Shown one piece after another: positions 1 to 7,280 of a stretch of 9,806 bases of DNA. The notes under the pieces are model-generated. The model searched no databases. It had not been told where the DNA came from and saw only the letters and a program-made list of their open reading frames with translations. The position numbers and the translations under genes are program-made. Numbering within the stretch: the stretch's first letter is position 1; every line of letters begins with the position of its first letter. Source of the stretch: Candidatus Latescibacterota bacterium (GTDB lineage: Bacteria > Blakebacterota > Blakebacteria > Blakebacterales > Blakebacteraceae); contig JAGLTZ010000062.1 of the NCBI GenBank assembly GCA_023135015.1, positions 1-9,806 of the forward strand, read 5' to 3'.

Positions 1-25
1 TTCTCTTCTCTTCTTTTCTTTTCTT
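1..25. other. Homopyrimidine/homopurine tract beyond the pdxJ stop
   Basis: Immediately after the pdxJ stop codon, the plus strand holds only C and T up to the window edge, so the transcript would carry an A/G-only stretch built from short AAAAG and AAGAG units. It has no inverted repeat, so it does not look like an intrinsic terminator. It could be an unstructured leader or spacer before another gene to the left, or simply a low-complexity intergenic tract. The window ends too soon to decide. Confidence 0.5.
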
Positions 26-748
26 TTACTCCGCCGAGCGGATGAGTCCGATCATCTCCTTTACCGCCTGCTCCATGCCAACCATGATCGCCCGGCTCAC
101 TATTGTGTGTCCGATATTGAGTTCCTCAACCTCTGGAATTGACGCTACCGCCTGTACGTTGTGGTAGGTCAGACCGTGGCCTGCGCTGACACCCAGCCCC
201 ATCTTGGCTGCTGCCTGGGCTCCCCGCTCCAGCTTCTCAAGCTCAATCGCCTCGTCTACGCCGTGCTTCGCCTCTGCATAGCAGCCGGTATGCAGCTCCA
301 CGTAATCTGCTCCGGTCCGCGCCGCCTCCTTTATCTGCGTCATGTCGGGATCGATAAAAAGGCTGACGATTATTCCCGCCCCCTTCAGGGTGGAAACCAC
401 GGTTGTTATCCTTCCCACTGAAGACCGGACATCGAGCCCTCCCTCGGTGGTGACTTCCTCCCTCTTCTCGGGAACCAGCGTAACCATGTCCGGCTTCACC
501 CTCAGCGCGACCTCTACCATCGCGTCCACGGCGGCCATTTCAAGATTCAAGTGACTTGTCACTGTCTCCCGAAGGATATCAAGGTCCCGGTCCTGAATAT
601 GCCGGCGGTCCTCCCTCAGGTGGCACACTATCCCGTCCGCACCCCCCAGGTCTGCATGGAAGGCTGCCTGAACAGGATCTGGTTCGTTCGTCTTCCTCGC
701 CTCCCGTACCGTCGCAGCGTGGTCGATATTTACGCCTAATCGAGTCAT
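26..748 (-). CDS. pdxJ: Pyridoxine 5'-phosphate synthase PdxJ
   Basis: Cytoplasmic TIM-barrel enzyme that condenses 1-deoxy-D-xylulose 5-phosphate with 3-amino-2-oxopropyl phosphate to give pyridoxine 5'-phosphate, the last ring-forming step of the DXP-dependent vitamin B6 pathway. The 240 residues match the usual family length. Visible signatures are the N-terminal [28 protein letters not shown] (residues 43-55), NLEMA (68-72), SAGHGL (188-193) and a C-terminal [10 protein letters not shown]. By family knowledge H43, E70 and H191 correspond to the three conserved catalytic residues (His45, Glu72 and His193 in E. coli), and all are present. The ATG start at 748 follows a strong GGGGAGG five bases away and lies 2 bases after the stop of the deacetylase gene, so translation is probably coupled. 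It is the last gene of the operon inside the window. pdxJ next to acpS is known from E. coli; here two genes separate them. Confidence 0.98.
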   Translation of the reverse strand: MTRLGVNIDHAATVREARKTNEPDPVQAAFHADLGGADGIVCHLREDRRHIQDRDLDILRETVTSHLNLEMAAVDAMVEVALRVKPDMVTLVPEKREEVTTEGGLDVRSSVGRITTVVSTLKGAGIIVSLFIDPDMTQIKEAARTGADYVELHTGCYAEAKHGVDEAIELEKLERGAQAAAKMGLGVSAGHGLTYHNVQAVASIPEVEELNIGHTIVSRAIMVGMEQAVKEMIGLIRSAE

Positions 749-750
749 TG

Positions 751-1989
751 CTACCTCCCCGACCGGCGCAGCAGCCGGTCAACAGTCACAAATTCAAAAC
801 CTGCTTCCCTCGCCCTCGGGATCCAGCGCCGCAGCGCCTCAAGAGTTCTAACGCGCGGATGGCCTATCATGATCACGGAGCCGTTCTGGCGGGCCAAGTC
901 CAGGCTGCGGCGGAACTGCTCCTCTATCACACCGGTGTCGTCCTCGGGATCGAGGAAGACATTCCGGCGCGCCCAGAGGACGCCGGCACGATCCGCCTCG
1001 CTCGCGGCAACCGAGGCGGCTGTTGTGTAACTGTCGATGAAGTAGAGATTCCGCGCCTTGAGCGAAGCCATGAGCGCGCGCATCACCGACTGCTCAGTGG
1101 TGGCCCTGGAGCCCATGTGGTTGCTCAGGCCCTGGGCCACTGCTATCTCGTTAACCGCCTTCTCCACGAGGCTGTCCACCTCCTCCTCTGGTGTGTCCGC
1201 GTAGATTGCCCCTTCACCCAGCTCCCATTCATCCACAGCTTCCGGCTCCATCGGCATGTGGACAAGTACCGGGATGCCCCTGCTGGCCAGGTAGCGCGCC
1301 TGGTTGGGGCTGTACGGGTGCCCGGGGATTACAGTTGCCGTCCATTGAAAGTCTAGATCCGCGAATTGAACAAGTATCTCCTGCGCGGTAGCTCCGAAGT
1401 CATCTATGATGATGCTGATCAGACCTGCCTCGCGACGGTATCCTGAGTAGCGCTGAAGGATGAACCTGTGTGTTCTGCTGCCCTTGTAGGCCACATCAAG
1501 TTCGACACGCGCATCGTTCAGCTCGACACCCCGAACAATGTCACCACCCGATTCCTCCACCGCTTTGGTAAGCACCAGGTTGAGCACCTCGATGTGTAGA
1601 TCGCCTGGAACCCTGAACTCGATCACCGTCAACAGGGAATCCCCCTCCGGGCTGCCCGGCGGGTGGAGGTGGACCCACGATTCGCGCATTCCCAGTTCGA
1701 GAATACGCTGCATGGTCGCACCCTCCACCGCTTCCTGCCATCTGAGGATCTCTTCCTGATCCGGGCCGCCGCCGACTGGAACAATCACACTTCCACTCCC
1801 GAGCAGCCGGGCCAGCACCGCCACTACAATCACTACCCCCCCCATACCACCTATCAACCTCAGCTTGGCGGGGGTGAGCCGGGGGGATGGCAAAACCAGT
1901 CTCAATCCGGGGCGCCTACCACCTACCCTGACCCGCTCCTCGCGGCTGAGCCGGTGTCGGCCTGTTGGAGATCTGCGTCGGCTCCCCAT
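751..1989 (-). CDS. Membrane-anchored divergent polysaccharide deacetylase (YibQ/DUF610-like)
   Basis: 412 residues from the ATG at 1989. An Arg-rich N-terminus of about 45 residues is followed by one hydrophobic segment at about 45-63 ([15 protein letters not shown]), which predicts a cytoplasmic tail, one membrane anchor and an extracytoplasmic body. Residues of about 77-180 form an unassigned acidic linker domain. The C-terminal half has the hallmarks of the divergent polysaccharide deacetylase family: IIIDDFG (about 193-199), HMPMEP (245-250), SNHMGSRAT (289-297), FIDSYTT (317-323) and IGHPR (375-379). The paired Asp and the His residues resemble the metal site of NodB-type deacetylases, but the family's substrate is poorly established; an envelope glycan is an inference. 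The ATG overlaps the preceding nnr stop by one base (TAATG) with AGGGG about ten bases upstream. A GTG at 1998 would add three residues and fits the AGGGG less well. Confidence 0.88.
   Translation of the reverse strand: MGSRRRSPTGRHRLSREERVRVGGRRPGLRLVLPSPRLTPAKLRLIGGMGGVVIVVAVLARLLGSGSVIVPVGGGPDQEEILRWQEAVEGATMQRILELGMRESWVHLHPPGSPEGDSLLTVIEFRVPGDLHIEVLNLVLTKAVEESGGDIVRGVELNDARVELDVAYKGSRTHRFILQRYSGYRREAGLISIIIDDFGATAQEILVQFADLDFQWTATVIPGHPYSPNQARYLASRGIPVLVHMPMEPEAVDEWELGEGAIYADTPEEEVDSLVEKAVNEIAVAQGLSNHMGSRATTEQSVMRALMASLKARNLYFIDSYTTAASVAASEADRAGVLWARRNVFLDPEDDTGVIEEQFRRSLDLARQNGSVIMIGHPRVRTLEALRRWIPRAREAGFEFVTVDRLLRRSGR
754..760 (-). promoter_or_regulatory. Ribosome binding site of pdxJ
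   Basis: On the minus strand GGGGAGG sits five bases upstream of the pdxJ ATG. It overlaps the last codons of the deacetylase gene, whose TAG stop is at 753-751. This strong site confirms the ATG at 748. Confidence 0.8.
1836..1843 (-). repeat. G8 homopolymer within the deacetylase coding strand
   Basis: The coding strand reads ATG GGG GGG GTA, giving eight consecutive G in the codons for the membrane segment (Met-Gly-Gly-Val). Such tracts can slip during replication. A second G8 lies in thiL. Adjacent GGG codons are frequent here, so this may be no more than codon usage. Confidence 0.5.
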
Positions 1990-3602
1990 TATGTCCACAC
2001 CCCTGTATCCAATACCTCACGATCTGGAAACGCCTCAATATGCCCGAAAGCTATGGGTAGATAGTCCACCATGTCCCCAGCCACCATGCTCCACTCTCCC
2101 AGGTCAAGTGTTGCCAGATCGCCGGCAAGCGCGTGCAGATAGACACCGAGCGCGGCACCGCTGAAAGGTGAGAGGCCCTGCCCGATGAGTGCCGCAATGA
2201 CTCCCGTTAGAACATCCCCGGTACCGCCGCTTGCCATGCCGGGATTGCCCAGCGGGCATAGCGCCGCACTGCGTTGCCCGTCAGCAATCACCGTAGGTGC
2301 TCCCTTCAGAACGGCGACGGCCCCATAGGTTTCTGCCAGGTCCACCGCAGCCCGTACCCGGTCCTTTTGAATATTTCCAATGGATATCTTCAGAAGGCGT
2401 GCCGCCTCTCCCGGATGGGGTGTTATCACTACCGGCCCTGCCCACCTCTTGCGCAACCCTCCGTCCGCGGCAAGGTGGTTGAGTCCGTCGGCATCTATTA
2501 CAAGGGGTAGTTCAGGATCATCATGTTCCAGGGCCTGGGAAAAGAACACCCCGGTCTCTTCTTCCATTCCAAGACCCGGACCGATCGCGACCACGTCGGC
2601 CCATCTGTACGCATCCTTCAGAACATCGGTTTCCACCGGGACGAAGTGCCCTGCGCCACCGTCCGGCACCGGGGTCACCATCACCTCGCTACGCCCGCCG
2701 TGCGCGATCGCAAGAAGGCTCTCGGGTGCGGCGTGCCTTACAAGCCCGGCTCCTGCCCGGTAGGCGGATGCCGCCACAAGGTGGCCGGCTCCCATCATGC
2801 CAGCCGATCCTGCCACCGCCACCACCCTGCCGAAATGACCCTTATGCGAGTCATGCGGCCTCGTGGGCAACCTCAGCAGCGCCCAGCGGTGATCCAGGAG
2901 CTCCATCGAGACTCCCTCCCGTTTAACGGCCTCCGGGGGGATCCCGATATCCACGATCTGGATGCGCCCGGCATGCTCCCTGCCCGGATAGAGCAAGAGC
3001 CCAAGCTTCGGATAGGCCATGGTCACGGTTACGGTGGCCAGCGTTGCTACCCCTGGGACCTCTCCGCTGTCGGCATCAACACCCGAAGGGATATCCACGG
3101 CCACAACAGGGCGACCGCACAGATTCATTGCGGTTATCAATGTATCGATCGGTGGACGGGGTGGGCCACCCGCCCCAGTCCCCAGCAGAGCGTCCACAAC
3201 CGCGGTTGCCTTACCCCACTCGCGGGCCAGTGCGCCGACGTCCATCGACTCCGATCCCATCGGCAGCAGCTCCACTCCCCCCGTCAGTTGGGGCCCTTCC
3301 TCCAGCAGGCGGTTCCAGTTTACCTCGGCATCGCCGGAGAGCTCTTCCGGATCCGCGGCCAGCCATACCTGAACATGTTGACCCTCCCCGGCCAGCAACC
3401 GTGCAACCACGAGCCCATCCCCTCCATTGTTTCCCCTGCCGCATATAATGATGACGGGCCCGGTCCCCTCCTCGATGAATTCCTTGACCGCCACGGCAAT
3501 CCCACCGCCTGCACGCTCCATCAGATCGAGGGATGGAATACCCATCCCCTCGATGGCGCTGCGGTCCGCGCCCTGCATCTCGGTTCTGGTCAGAAGAAGC
3601 AT
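1989..3602 (-). CDS. nnr: Bifunctional NAD(P)H-hydrate epimerase / ADP-dependent NAD(P)H-hydrate dehydratase
   Basis: A fused 537-residue enzyme, the usual bacterial size, that repairs hydrated NADH and NADPH. The N-terminal NnrE part (about 1-235) interconverts the R and S epimers; the C-terminal NnrD part (about 240-520) dehydrates the S form using ADP. NnrE signatures are ICGRGNNGGDGLVVAR (53-68), VVDALLGTG (135-143), VAVDIPSGVDADSG (167-180) and MAYPKLGLLLYPG (195-207). NnrD signatures are KGHFGRVVAVAGSAGMMGA (254-272), IGPGLG (340-345), IDADGLNHLA (369-378), TPHPGEAARLL (394-404), LKGAPTVI (432-439) and the nucleotide/phosphate loop NPGMASGGTGDVLTG (453-467). Both halves look intact. The ATG at 3602 has GGAG eight bases upstream, in the 13-base gap after acpS. 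The stop overlaps the next start by one base. A cytoplasmic housekeeping function that fits the cofactor theme of the operon. Confidence 0.97.
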   Translation of the reverse strand: MLLLTRTEMQGADRSAIEGMGIPSLDLMERAGGGIAVAVKEFIEEGTGPVIIICGRGNNGGDGLVVARLLAGEGQHVQVWLAADPEELSGDAEVNWNRLLEEGPQLTGGVELLPMGSESMDVGALAREWGKATAVVDALLGTGAGGPPRPPIDTLITAMNLCGRPVVAVDIPSGVDADSGEVPGVATLATVTVTMAYPKLGLLLYPGREHAGRIQIVDIGIPPEAVKREGVSMELLDHRWALLRLPTRPHDSHKGHFGRVVAVAGSAGMMGAGHLVAASAYRAGAGLVRHAAPESLLAIAHGGRSEVMVTPVPDGGAGHFVPVETDVLKDAYRWADVVAIGPGLGMEEETGVFFSQALEHDDPELPLVIDADGLNHLAADGGLRKRWAGPVVITPHPGEAARLLKISIGNIQKDRVRAAVDLAETYGAVAVLKGAPTVIADGQRSAALCPLGNPGMASGGTGDVLTGVIAALIGQGLSPFSGAALGVYLHALAGDLATLDLGEWSMVAGDMVDYLPIAFGHIEAFPDREVLDTGVWT

Positions 3603-3610
3603 CTGGCTTA

Positions 3611-3614
3611 CTCC
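3611..3614 (-). promoter_or_regulatory. Ribosome binding site of nnr
   Basis: GGAG on the minus strand, eight bases before the ATG at 3602, in the only gap of more than two bases within the operon (13 bases after the acpS TAA). No promoter or hairpin fits in this gap. Confidence 0.6.
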
Positions 3615-3615
3615 A

Positions 3616-4050
3616 TTATATCTGTTTCTGTCCGGAAACGGCTCTTTTGCGCAATTTCTTCTCCGGAGTTTCCGGACGGGTACTGTCTATCATTACCGCG
3701 ACTGCGGCCGCCATGCCGGCCGTATGAGTGAGGCTGACCAGGAACCTGGCCCCACCGGCCACTTCGGCGGCCTTTCCGTGGAGACGGATTGCCGGGGCAC
3801 CCAGCTCGTTGCCGGTCACCTCGATATCCAGGCGCCTGACCCCCATCTTGAACCCGGTCCCCAGACATTTTGCGACTGCTTCCTTTGCGGCATACCGGGC
3901 GGCATATGCTTCAGCTACCACACCACTGCGCGCGGCCTCCTGCTCTGCCCGTGTGAAAATACGCTCTACGAAAGGAGCCCCCCACCGCTCCAGCGCCCGG
4001 GCCATCCGTTCCACTTCCAGAAGGTCGATGCCCACCGTACGAACGCTCAT
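3616..4050 (-). CDS. acpS: Holo-[acyl-carrier-protein] synthase AcpS
   Basis: Transfers the 4'-phosphopantetheine arm of coenzyme A to the conserved serine of acyl carrier protein, activating it for fatty acid synthesis. Cytoplasmic, Mg-dependent and normally trimeric. At 144 residues it is somewhat longer than the typical 120-130. Signatures are VGIDLLEVERM at the N-terminus, with D9 as expected metal ligand, FTRAEQE (32-38), ARYAAKEAVAKCLGTG (51-66), where E57 is the second metal ligand, and VSLTHT (105-110). The catalytic domain appears to end near residue 122. The remaining 22 or so residues form a charged, basic tail (EKKLRKR at about 130-136) that I do not recognise as part of the family. 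The ATG at 4050 lies 2 bases after the HAD stop; upstream GGAG is about ten bases away, so coupling to the preceding gene is likely. Confidence 0.96.
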   Translation of the reverse strand: MSVRTVGIDLLEVERMARALERWGAPFVERIFTRAEQEAARSGVVAEAYAARYAAKEAVAKCLGTGFKMGVRRLDIEVTGNELGAPAIRLHGKAAEVAGGARFLVSLTHTAGMAAAVAVMIDSTRPETPEKKLRKRAVSGQKQI

Positions 4051-4052
4051 CC

Positions 4053-4724
4053 TTAACGCTCCACGATGTTGATCAATTCCGCAATATCGTCTATTTCATA
4101 ATCAGCGCCTGATTCCTGCGAGCTGAAAATGTCGCCGTATCTGGCGAAGGCAGTTCTAATCCCCAGCTTCCCGGCACCCACCATATCTCGTTCGACCCAG
4201 TCCCCGACCATCAGCGTCTCACCAGCCTCGACCGCGAGCAGGTCCAGCGCTCTCATGAAGGGCGCACTATCCGGTTTCAGCTTTCCAGTGTCCTCGAATG
4301 TCACGACTACATCGAACAGGTGATGAAGCCCCAGCTTGACCAGTCGAAGCCACGCCTCCCGTCTGGGCGCATCCGTGACCACTGCCAACCGAATCCCCTT
4401 CTTGGCCAACTTCACCAGGGTCTCATGGGCGTGAGGATAGAGCACCAGGTGCGCCTCGCGAGAGCGCCGGTACGCCAGTACTCCCGAGGCAAGTATCTTC
4501 CAGTTTATCCCCCCGGTCTTCCTCTCCAGAAAATCGTCAAACACCTTCTGATATTCGATCCCCTTTTCCCTGTAGACCTCCTCGATTCCTTCTACAATCT
4601 CTACCCTCGACATATCGAGCCCCGCATCCACCATCGCGTCGGCAGCTGCTCGTACAGCCTCATCCTTCATGCGCATGAAATCGATGAGGGTATTGTCGAG
4701 ATCGAATATGACAGCCCGGATCAT
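4053..4724 (-). CDS. HAD-superfamily hydrolase, probable small-molecule phosphatase
   Basis: 223 residues with all four HAD motifs. Motif I is IFDLDNTL (6-13), with nucleophile D8 and acid/base D10. Motif II is VVTDAPR (115-121), with T117. Motif III is the lysine in GKLKP (147-151), probably K150. Motif IV is VGDWVERD (173-180), with D175 and D180. The helical cap between residues 15 and 95 is of the subfamily IA type, as in phosphoglycolate phosphatase-like enzymes. The sequence reminds me of HAD proteins common in archaea. The substrate cannot be read from the sequence. Its place between thiL and acpS suggests a phosphorylated cofactor intermediate or a by-product, which is inference only. 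The ATG at 4724 overlaps the thiL stop (ATGA) and has AGGA seven bases upstream. A TTG at 4772 would add a non-homologous 16-residue leader and is rejected. Confidence 0.93.
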   Translation of the reverse strand: MIRAVIFDLDNTLIDFMRMKDEAVRAAADAMVDAGLDMSRVEIVEGIEEVYREKGIEYQKVFDDFLERKTGGINWKILASGVLAYRRSREAHLVLYPHAHETLVKLAKKGIRLAVVTDAPRREAWLRLVKLGLHHLFDVVVTFEDTGKLKPDSAPFMRALDLLAVEAGETLMVGDWVERDMVGAGKLGIRTAFARYGDIFSSQESGADYEIDDIAELINIVER

Positions 4725-5800
4725 ATGGTATTCCTGTGGCTGTAGCCCCCCGGAAGCAGGGGACGGCTCCAACCCTCGCCGTACAGGAATACCCCTGGCC
4801 CGCCCTGTAAAATTTCACCGATAACCGTAAGCGGTCCCTCCCCTCCAAGATCGTCCTCCACCAGTGCGGGGTGGTCACCGGGAAGCGTGACAAGCAGCTC
4901 GTACTCCTCACCTGAATCGACAGCGAATTCAACCGCATCCAACCTCTCGCTAGTCTCTGACGCCGATCTGCTGTCGCGCCAGGCCATGTGCTCCTCCAGG
5001 TCGGAATGAAGGGGAATCGTTTCGGCACGCAGGTGCACCTCGACATCGGATTCGAGAGCGATGTGCCATGACTCGCTCGAGAGCCCGTCGCTTATGTCGA
5101 TTGCGGCGTCCACACCACCCAGAATCGCAAGAGCGTGCGCCGCCCCTACCCTTGCCCGGGGTCTCAGGTGTCTTTCCATAAGCCGTAGTGCCCATCCATC
5201 ACCGGGCGCTTCATCAGCCGCACCCAGCAGCTCCACCCCCGCCCGGCTGCCACCTAGGTTCCCGGTAACAGCAACTACGTTCCCAGGTCTGGCGCCGCTG
5301 CGCGTCCAGACCCTCTCCCCTTCAGAGATCCCGAAAACAGCCACCGACATGGCCAGCGGCCCAGGTGTATCGACTACATCCCCCCCCACCACCGCCACTC
5401 TCAAGATACCTGCTTCCTCGCTGATCCCGTCATATATCCGGAGGAGGTGACCTTCTTTCGCCGCTTCAGGTACCTGCAGCGCCACCAGAGCCAGTAGGGG
5501 GCGCCCGCCCATAGCGGCCACATCACTGACTGCGGCCGTAAGCGCACGCGCACCGACCGCCTCGGGGGGTTCACTGGGAAACGCATGTATTCCCTCGACG
5601 ACCGTATCTATCGTAACGATCCCCAGCCCACCGGATGGAAGCTCCCACACAGCCGCATCGTCCCCTATCCCTATTTTTAGGGCCCCTGCCACCTCAGGGG
5701 GCAACTCCCCTGGGAATGGGAGATGGGCCGCAAGCTTCTCTATCAGCTCGAACTCGGGCCCGAGTGGACCGCTGCCAGGCAAACGGGGGGTCCCCTTCAC
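4721..5800 (-). CDS. thiL: Thiamine-monophosphate kinase ThiL
   Basis: Phosphorylates thiamine monophosphate with ATP to give thiamine diphosphate, the active cofactor. Cytoplasmic, PurM/AIRS-like fold. 359 residues against a usual 320-340; the extra length is a Pro-rich N-terminal leader and a loop at about 272-290. Signatures are KIGIGDDAAVW (42-52), VTIDTVVEGIH (62-72), AVSDVAAMGG (90-99), VVGGDVVDT (137-145), VTGNLGGSRAGVELL (178-192), RVGAAHAL (217-224), AAIDISDGLSSE (232-243) and DSGEEYELLV (295-304). The last is usually GEDYEL, so one conserved Asp is a Glu here. The start is GTG at 5800, overlapping the propeller stop as GTGA, with a very strong GAGGAGGAGGAG just upstream. The last codon overlaps the HAD start. 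Metal- and nucleotide-binding Asp residues are otherwise present, so activity is expected. Confidence 0.96.
   Translation of the reverse strand: MKGTPRLPGSGPLGPEFELIEKLAAHLPFPGELPPEVAGALKIGIGDDAAVWELPSGGLGIVTIDTVVEGIHAFPSEPPEAVGARALTAAVSDVAAMGGRPLLALVALQVPEAAKEGHLLRIYDGISEEAGILRVAVVGGDVVDTPGPLAMSVAVFGISEGERVWTRSGARPGNVVAVTGNLGGSRAGVELLGAADEAPGDGWALRLMERHLRPRARVGAAHALAILGGVDAAIDISDGLSSESWHIALESDVEVHLRAETIPLHSDLEEHMAWRDSRSASETSERLDAVEFAVDSGEEYELLVTLPGDHPALVEDDLGGEGPLTVIGEILQGGPGVFLYGEGWSRPLLPGGYSHRNTI
5380..5387 (-). repeat. G8 homopolymer within thiL
   Basis: The codons for V-G-G-D in the VVGGDVV motif read GTG GGG GGG GAT, making eight G in a row on the coding strand. Same kind of tract as in the deacetylase gene. 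The motif itself is conserved, so the run most likely reflects codon choice. Confidence 0.4.
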
Positions 5801-7278
5801 GGTCTCCTCCTCCTCAAGGACCAGTCAAACCTTGTAATACCTTCGGCTGTGCCGAACCAGACAACATTCCCCTCGACTGAGACGGTCCACACCCTTCTGT
5901 CGATCAGTCCGTCCATCTCATCGTAATGGTGCCATTGGCCCACCTCCCTGATCAGTCTCCACACTCCACCGGTGGTGGTGATCCAGACGTTTGCCCGGTC
6001 TATCGCGATATCAGTCGCCTCACCCGGGTAGAATGGCCCCACCCCCGGTACGTCCAGCCACACCCCCTGCTGGGAATCATAAGCAACCACCCCACCGGAT
6101 GACACCCACCAAACCTCACTGCCGGATGTGCCCACGGCGTCTACCTGTCCATCAAGCCTTCCTTCCGGATGCTCTAGGTGGAAGAAGGTCCCATCCGGCC
6201 AGCTGCCACGATAGACATGGGCGCCGGTTTCGGTAGCCCACCAGACCGCACCCGCCCCCGCAGCGATATCCCTCACAACCCTTCCCGCCGACAGCGGCAG
6301 TGCGCTCACCGTATCTCCCGCCACCGCAACCGCCCCCGAAAGGGTACCGACCCAGGCTGCTCCCGATCCAACCGCAATGGCAGTAGTACGCCCATCGGGC
6401 AGCCCATCCTTCACGGTCCACGTCCTCCATCTCCCACCAGCCTCGCACCGTGATACCCCACCTTCGGCCGCGACCCACAGCTTCCTTTCATCGAGGGCCA
6501 GCCCTGTCACACGGTCGGAGAGAAGTCCGGGTGTGTCATAGGCCAGCATGTAAGACCATCGGTCTTCCGAAAAGCGCCATTCTGTAATACCTCCCGCCGA
6601 CCATGCGTCCCCCAGACCCCCCGCTACCAGGATGTCGGGCCCCAGGGCGAGCGCTCTGACGTCTGAGTGCCACAGACCGTACGGCTCCATCTCCAATCGC
6701 AGACTGTATAGATCGGCACGACCTACTCCCAGACCCCATGTGGCCACCCACAGCCCGGCCTCGTCGTCTTCGGCCGCATCCATTACAGGTACGATCACAC
6801 CCGAAGGCCCTGCTATCCTTCCGTCGGCCATGTACTGATATCCGGGTCCCGCGTACAGGTTGGCCGGCAGCTCTCTTCTCTCACCAGTGGGCTGAGTCTG
6901 GAGAAAAGGGTCGGGAAGAAGCCGCCGTGTGGATGGTTCCACCAGACCCACCCACCTCCGTGTATAAACTGCAAAGCCACCGCCGGTCGCCAGCGCCACA
7001 CGGTCAACGGAGTTCTCCGGCAATCCGTCAGCCCGGGTCAGAGGATTGCGCCACCTACCGGTCAGCCGGTCGTAAACCAAGAAACCCCCCGTTGTTCCCA
7101 CACCGACGTAGCGGGGACCCGGTGCAATACTCCGTACATATCTGGTGACGGTGATCGACTCCCACTCCTCGGGTGAGTACCGCAGATCCTGCCCCGGGTG
7201 TGAGAAGCCTACCCATCCCAGAGCCCCGAGGAGCAGACCCGCACCAGCCCACCTCCTCCACTTTTGGGTCATCTCCAT
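5797..7278 (-). CDS. Exported or membrane-anchored beta-propeller protein (Reg_prop-like repeats)
   Basis: 493 residues from the ATG at 7278. The N-terminus (MEMTQKWRRW followed by AGAGLLLGALGWVGF) is a signal peptide or signal anchor, so the rest should lie outside the cytoplasm. The body holds about ten recurring short strands of the form LWVATxxGV, near residues 58, 102, 176, 216, 267, 308, 345, 389, 431 and 473. Spacing is 37-51 residues apart from one 74-residue gap. Several are preceded by DGLP/PGLLSDRV/DGLIDRRV turns, as in the propeller repeats of hybrid two-component sensors (Reg_prop, YVTN-like). No kinase, transmembrane or enzymatic domain follows: the protein ends in RRRRP. It may bind a ligand or partner on the cell surface; no function can be assigned. 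The start lies 2 bases after the M28-like stop, and the end overlaps thiL by 4 bases. An ATG at 7362 would overlap the previous gene by about 80 bases and spoil the signal peptide. Confidence 0.85.
   Translation of the reverse strand: MEMTQKWRRWAGAGLLLGALGWVGFSHPGQDLRYSPEEWESITVTRYVRSIAPGPRYVGVGTTGGFLVYDRLTGRWRNPLTRADGLPENSVDRVALATGGGFAVYTRRWVGLVEPSTRRLLPDPFLQTQPTGERRELPANLYAGPGYQYMADGRIAGPSGVIVPVMDAAEDDEAGLWVATWGLGVGRADLYSLRLEMEPYGLWHSDVRALALGPDILVAGGLGDAWSAGGITEWRFSEDRWSYMLAYDTPGLLSDRVTGLALDERKLWVAAEGGVSRCEAGGRWRTWTVKDGLPDGRTTAIAVGSGAAWVGTLSGAVAVAGDTVSALPLSAGRVVRDIAAGAGAVWWATETGAHVYRGSWPDGTFFHLEHPEGRLDGQVDAVGTSGSEVWWVSSGGVVAYDSQQGVWLDVPGVGPFYPGEATDIAIDRANVWITTTGGVWRLIREVGQWHHYDEMDGLIDRRVWTVSVEGNVVWFGTAEGITRFDWSLRRRRP
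5804..5815 (-). promoter_or_regulatory. Extended GAG-repeat ribosome binding site of thiL
   Basis: Four tandem GAG units (GAGGAGGAGGAG) end three bases before the GTG start of thiL and offer several registers of AGGAGG-like pairing to 16S rRNA. The same bases, in another frame, encode the arginine run that ends the propeller protein. The strong site may compensate for the GTG start. Confidence 0.75.
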
Positions 7279-7280
7279 CT

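Noticed and set aside
556..1356. Plus-strand open frame of 266 codons opposite pdxJ and the deacetylase
   Set aside because: Antisense to two well-supported genes and crossing their junction; composition typical of a shadow frame.
2523..3731. Long plus-strand open frame (about 400 codons) opposite nnr and acpS
   Set aside because: It lies fully antisense to clearly conserved genes, has no recognisable motif, is rich in Pro/Arg/His as expected from a GC-rich shadow frame, and spans a gene junction.
3427..4056. Plus-strand open frame of about 209 codons opposite nnr and acpS
   Set aside because: No domain is recognisable and it is explained by the strong minus-strand genes.
4725..4772. TTG start extending the HAD protein by 16 residues
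   Set aside because: The extra residues come from the thiL overlap and look non-native. The ATG at 4724 has AGGA at good spacing and the HAD motif begins at once.
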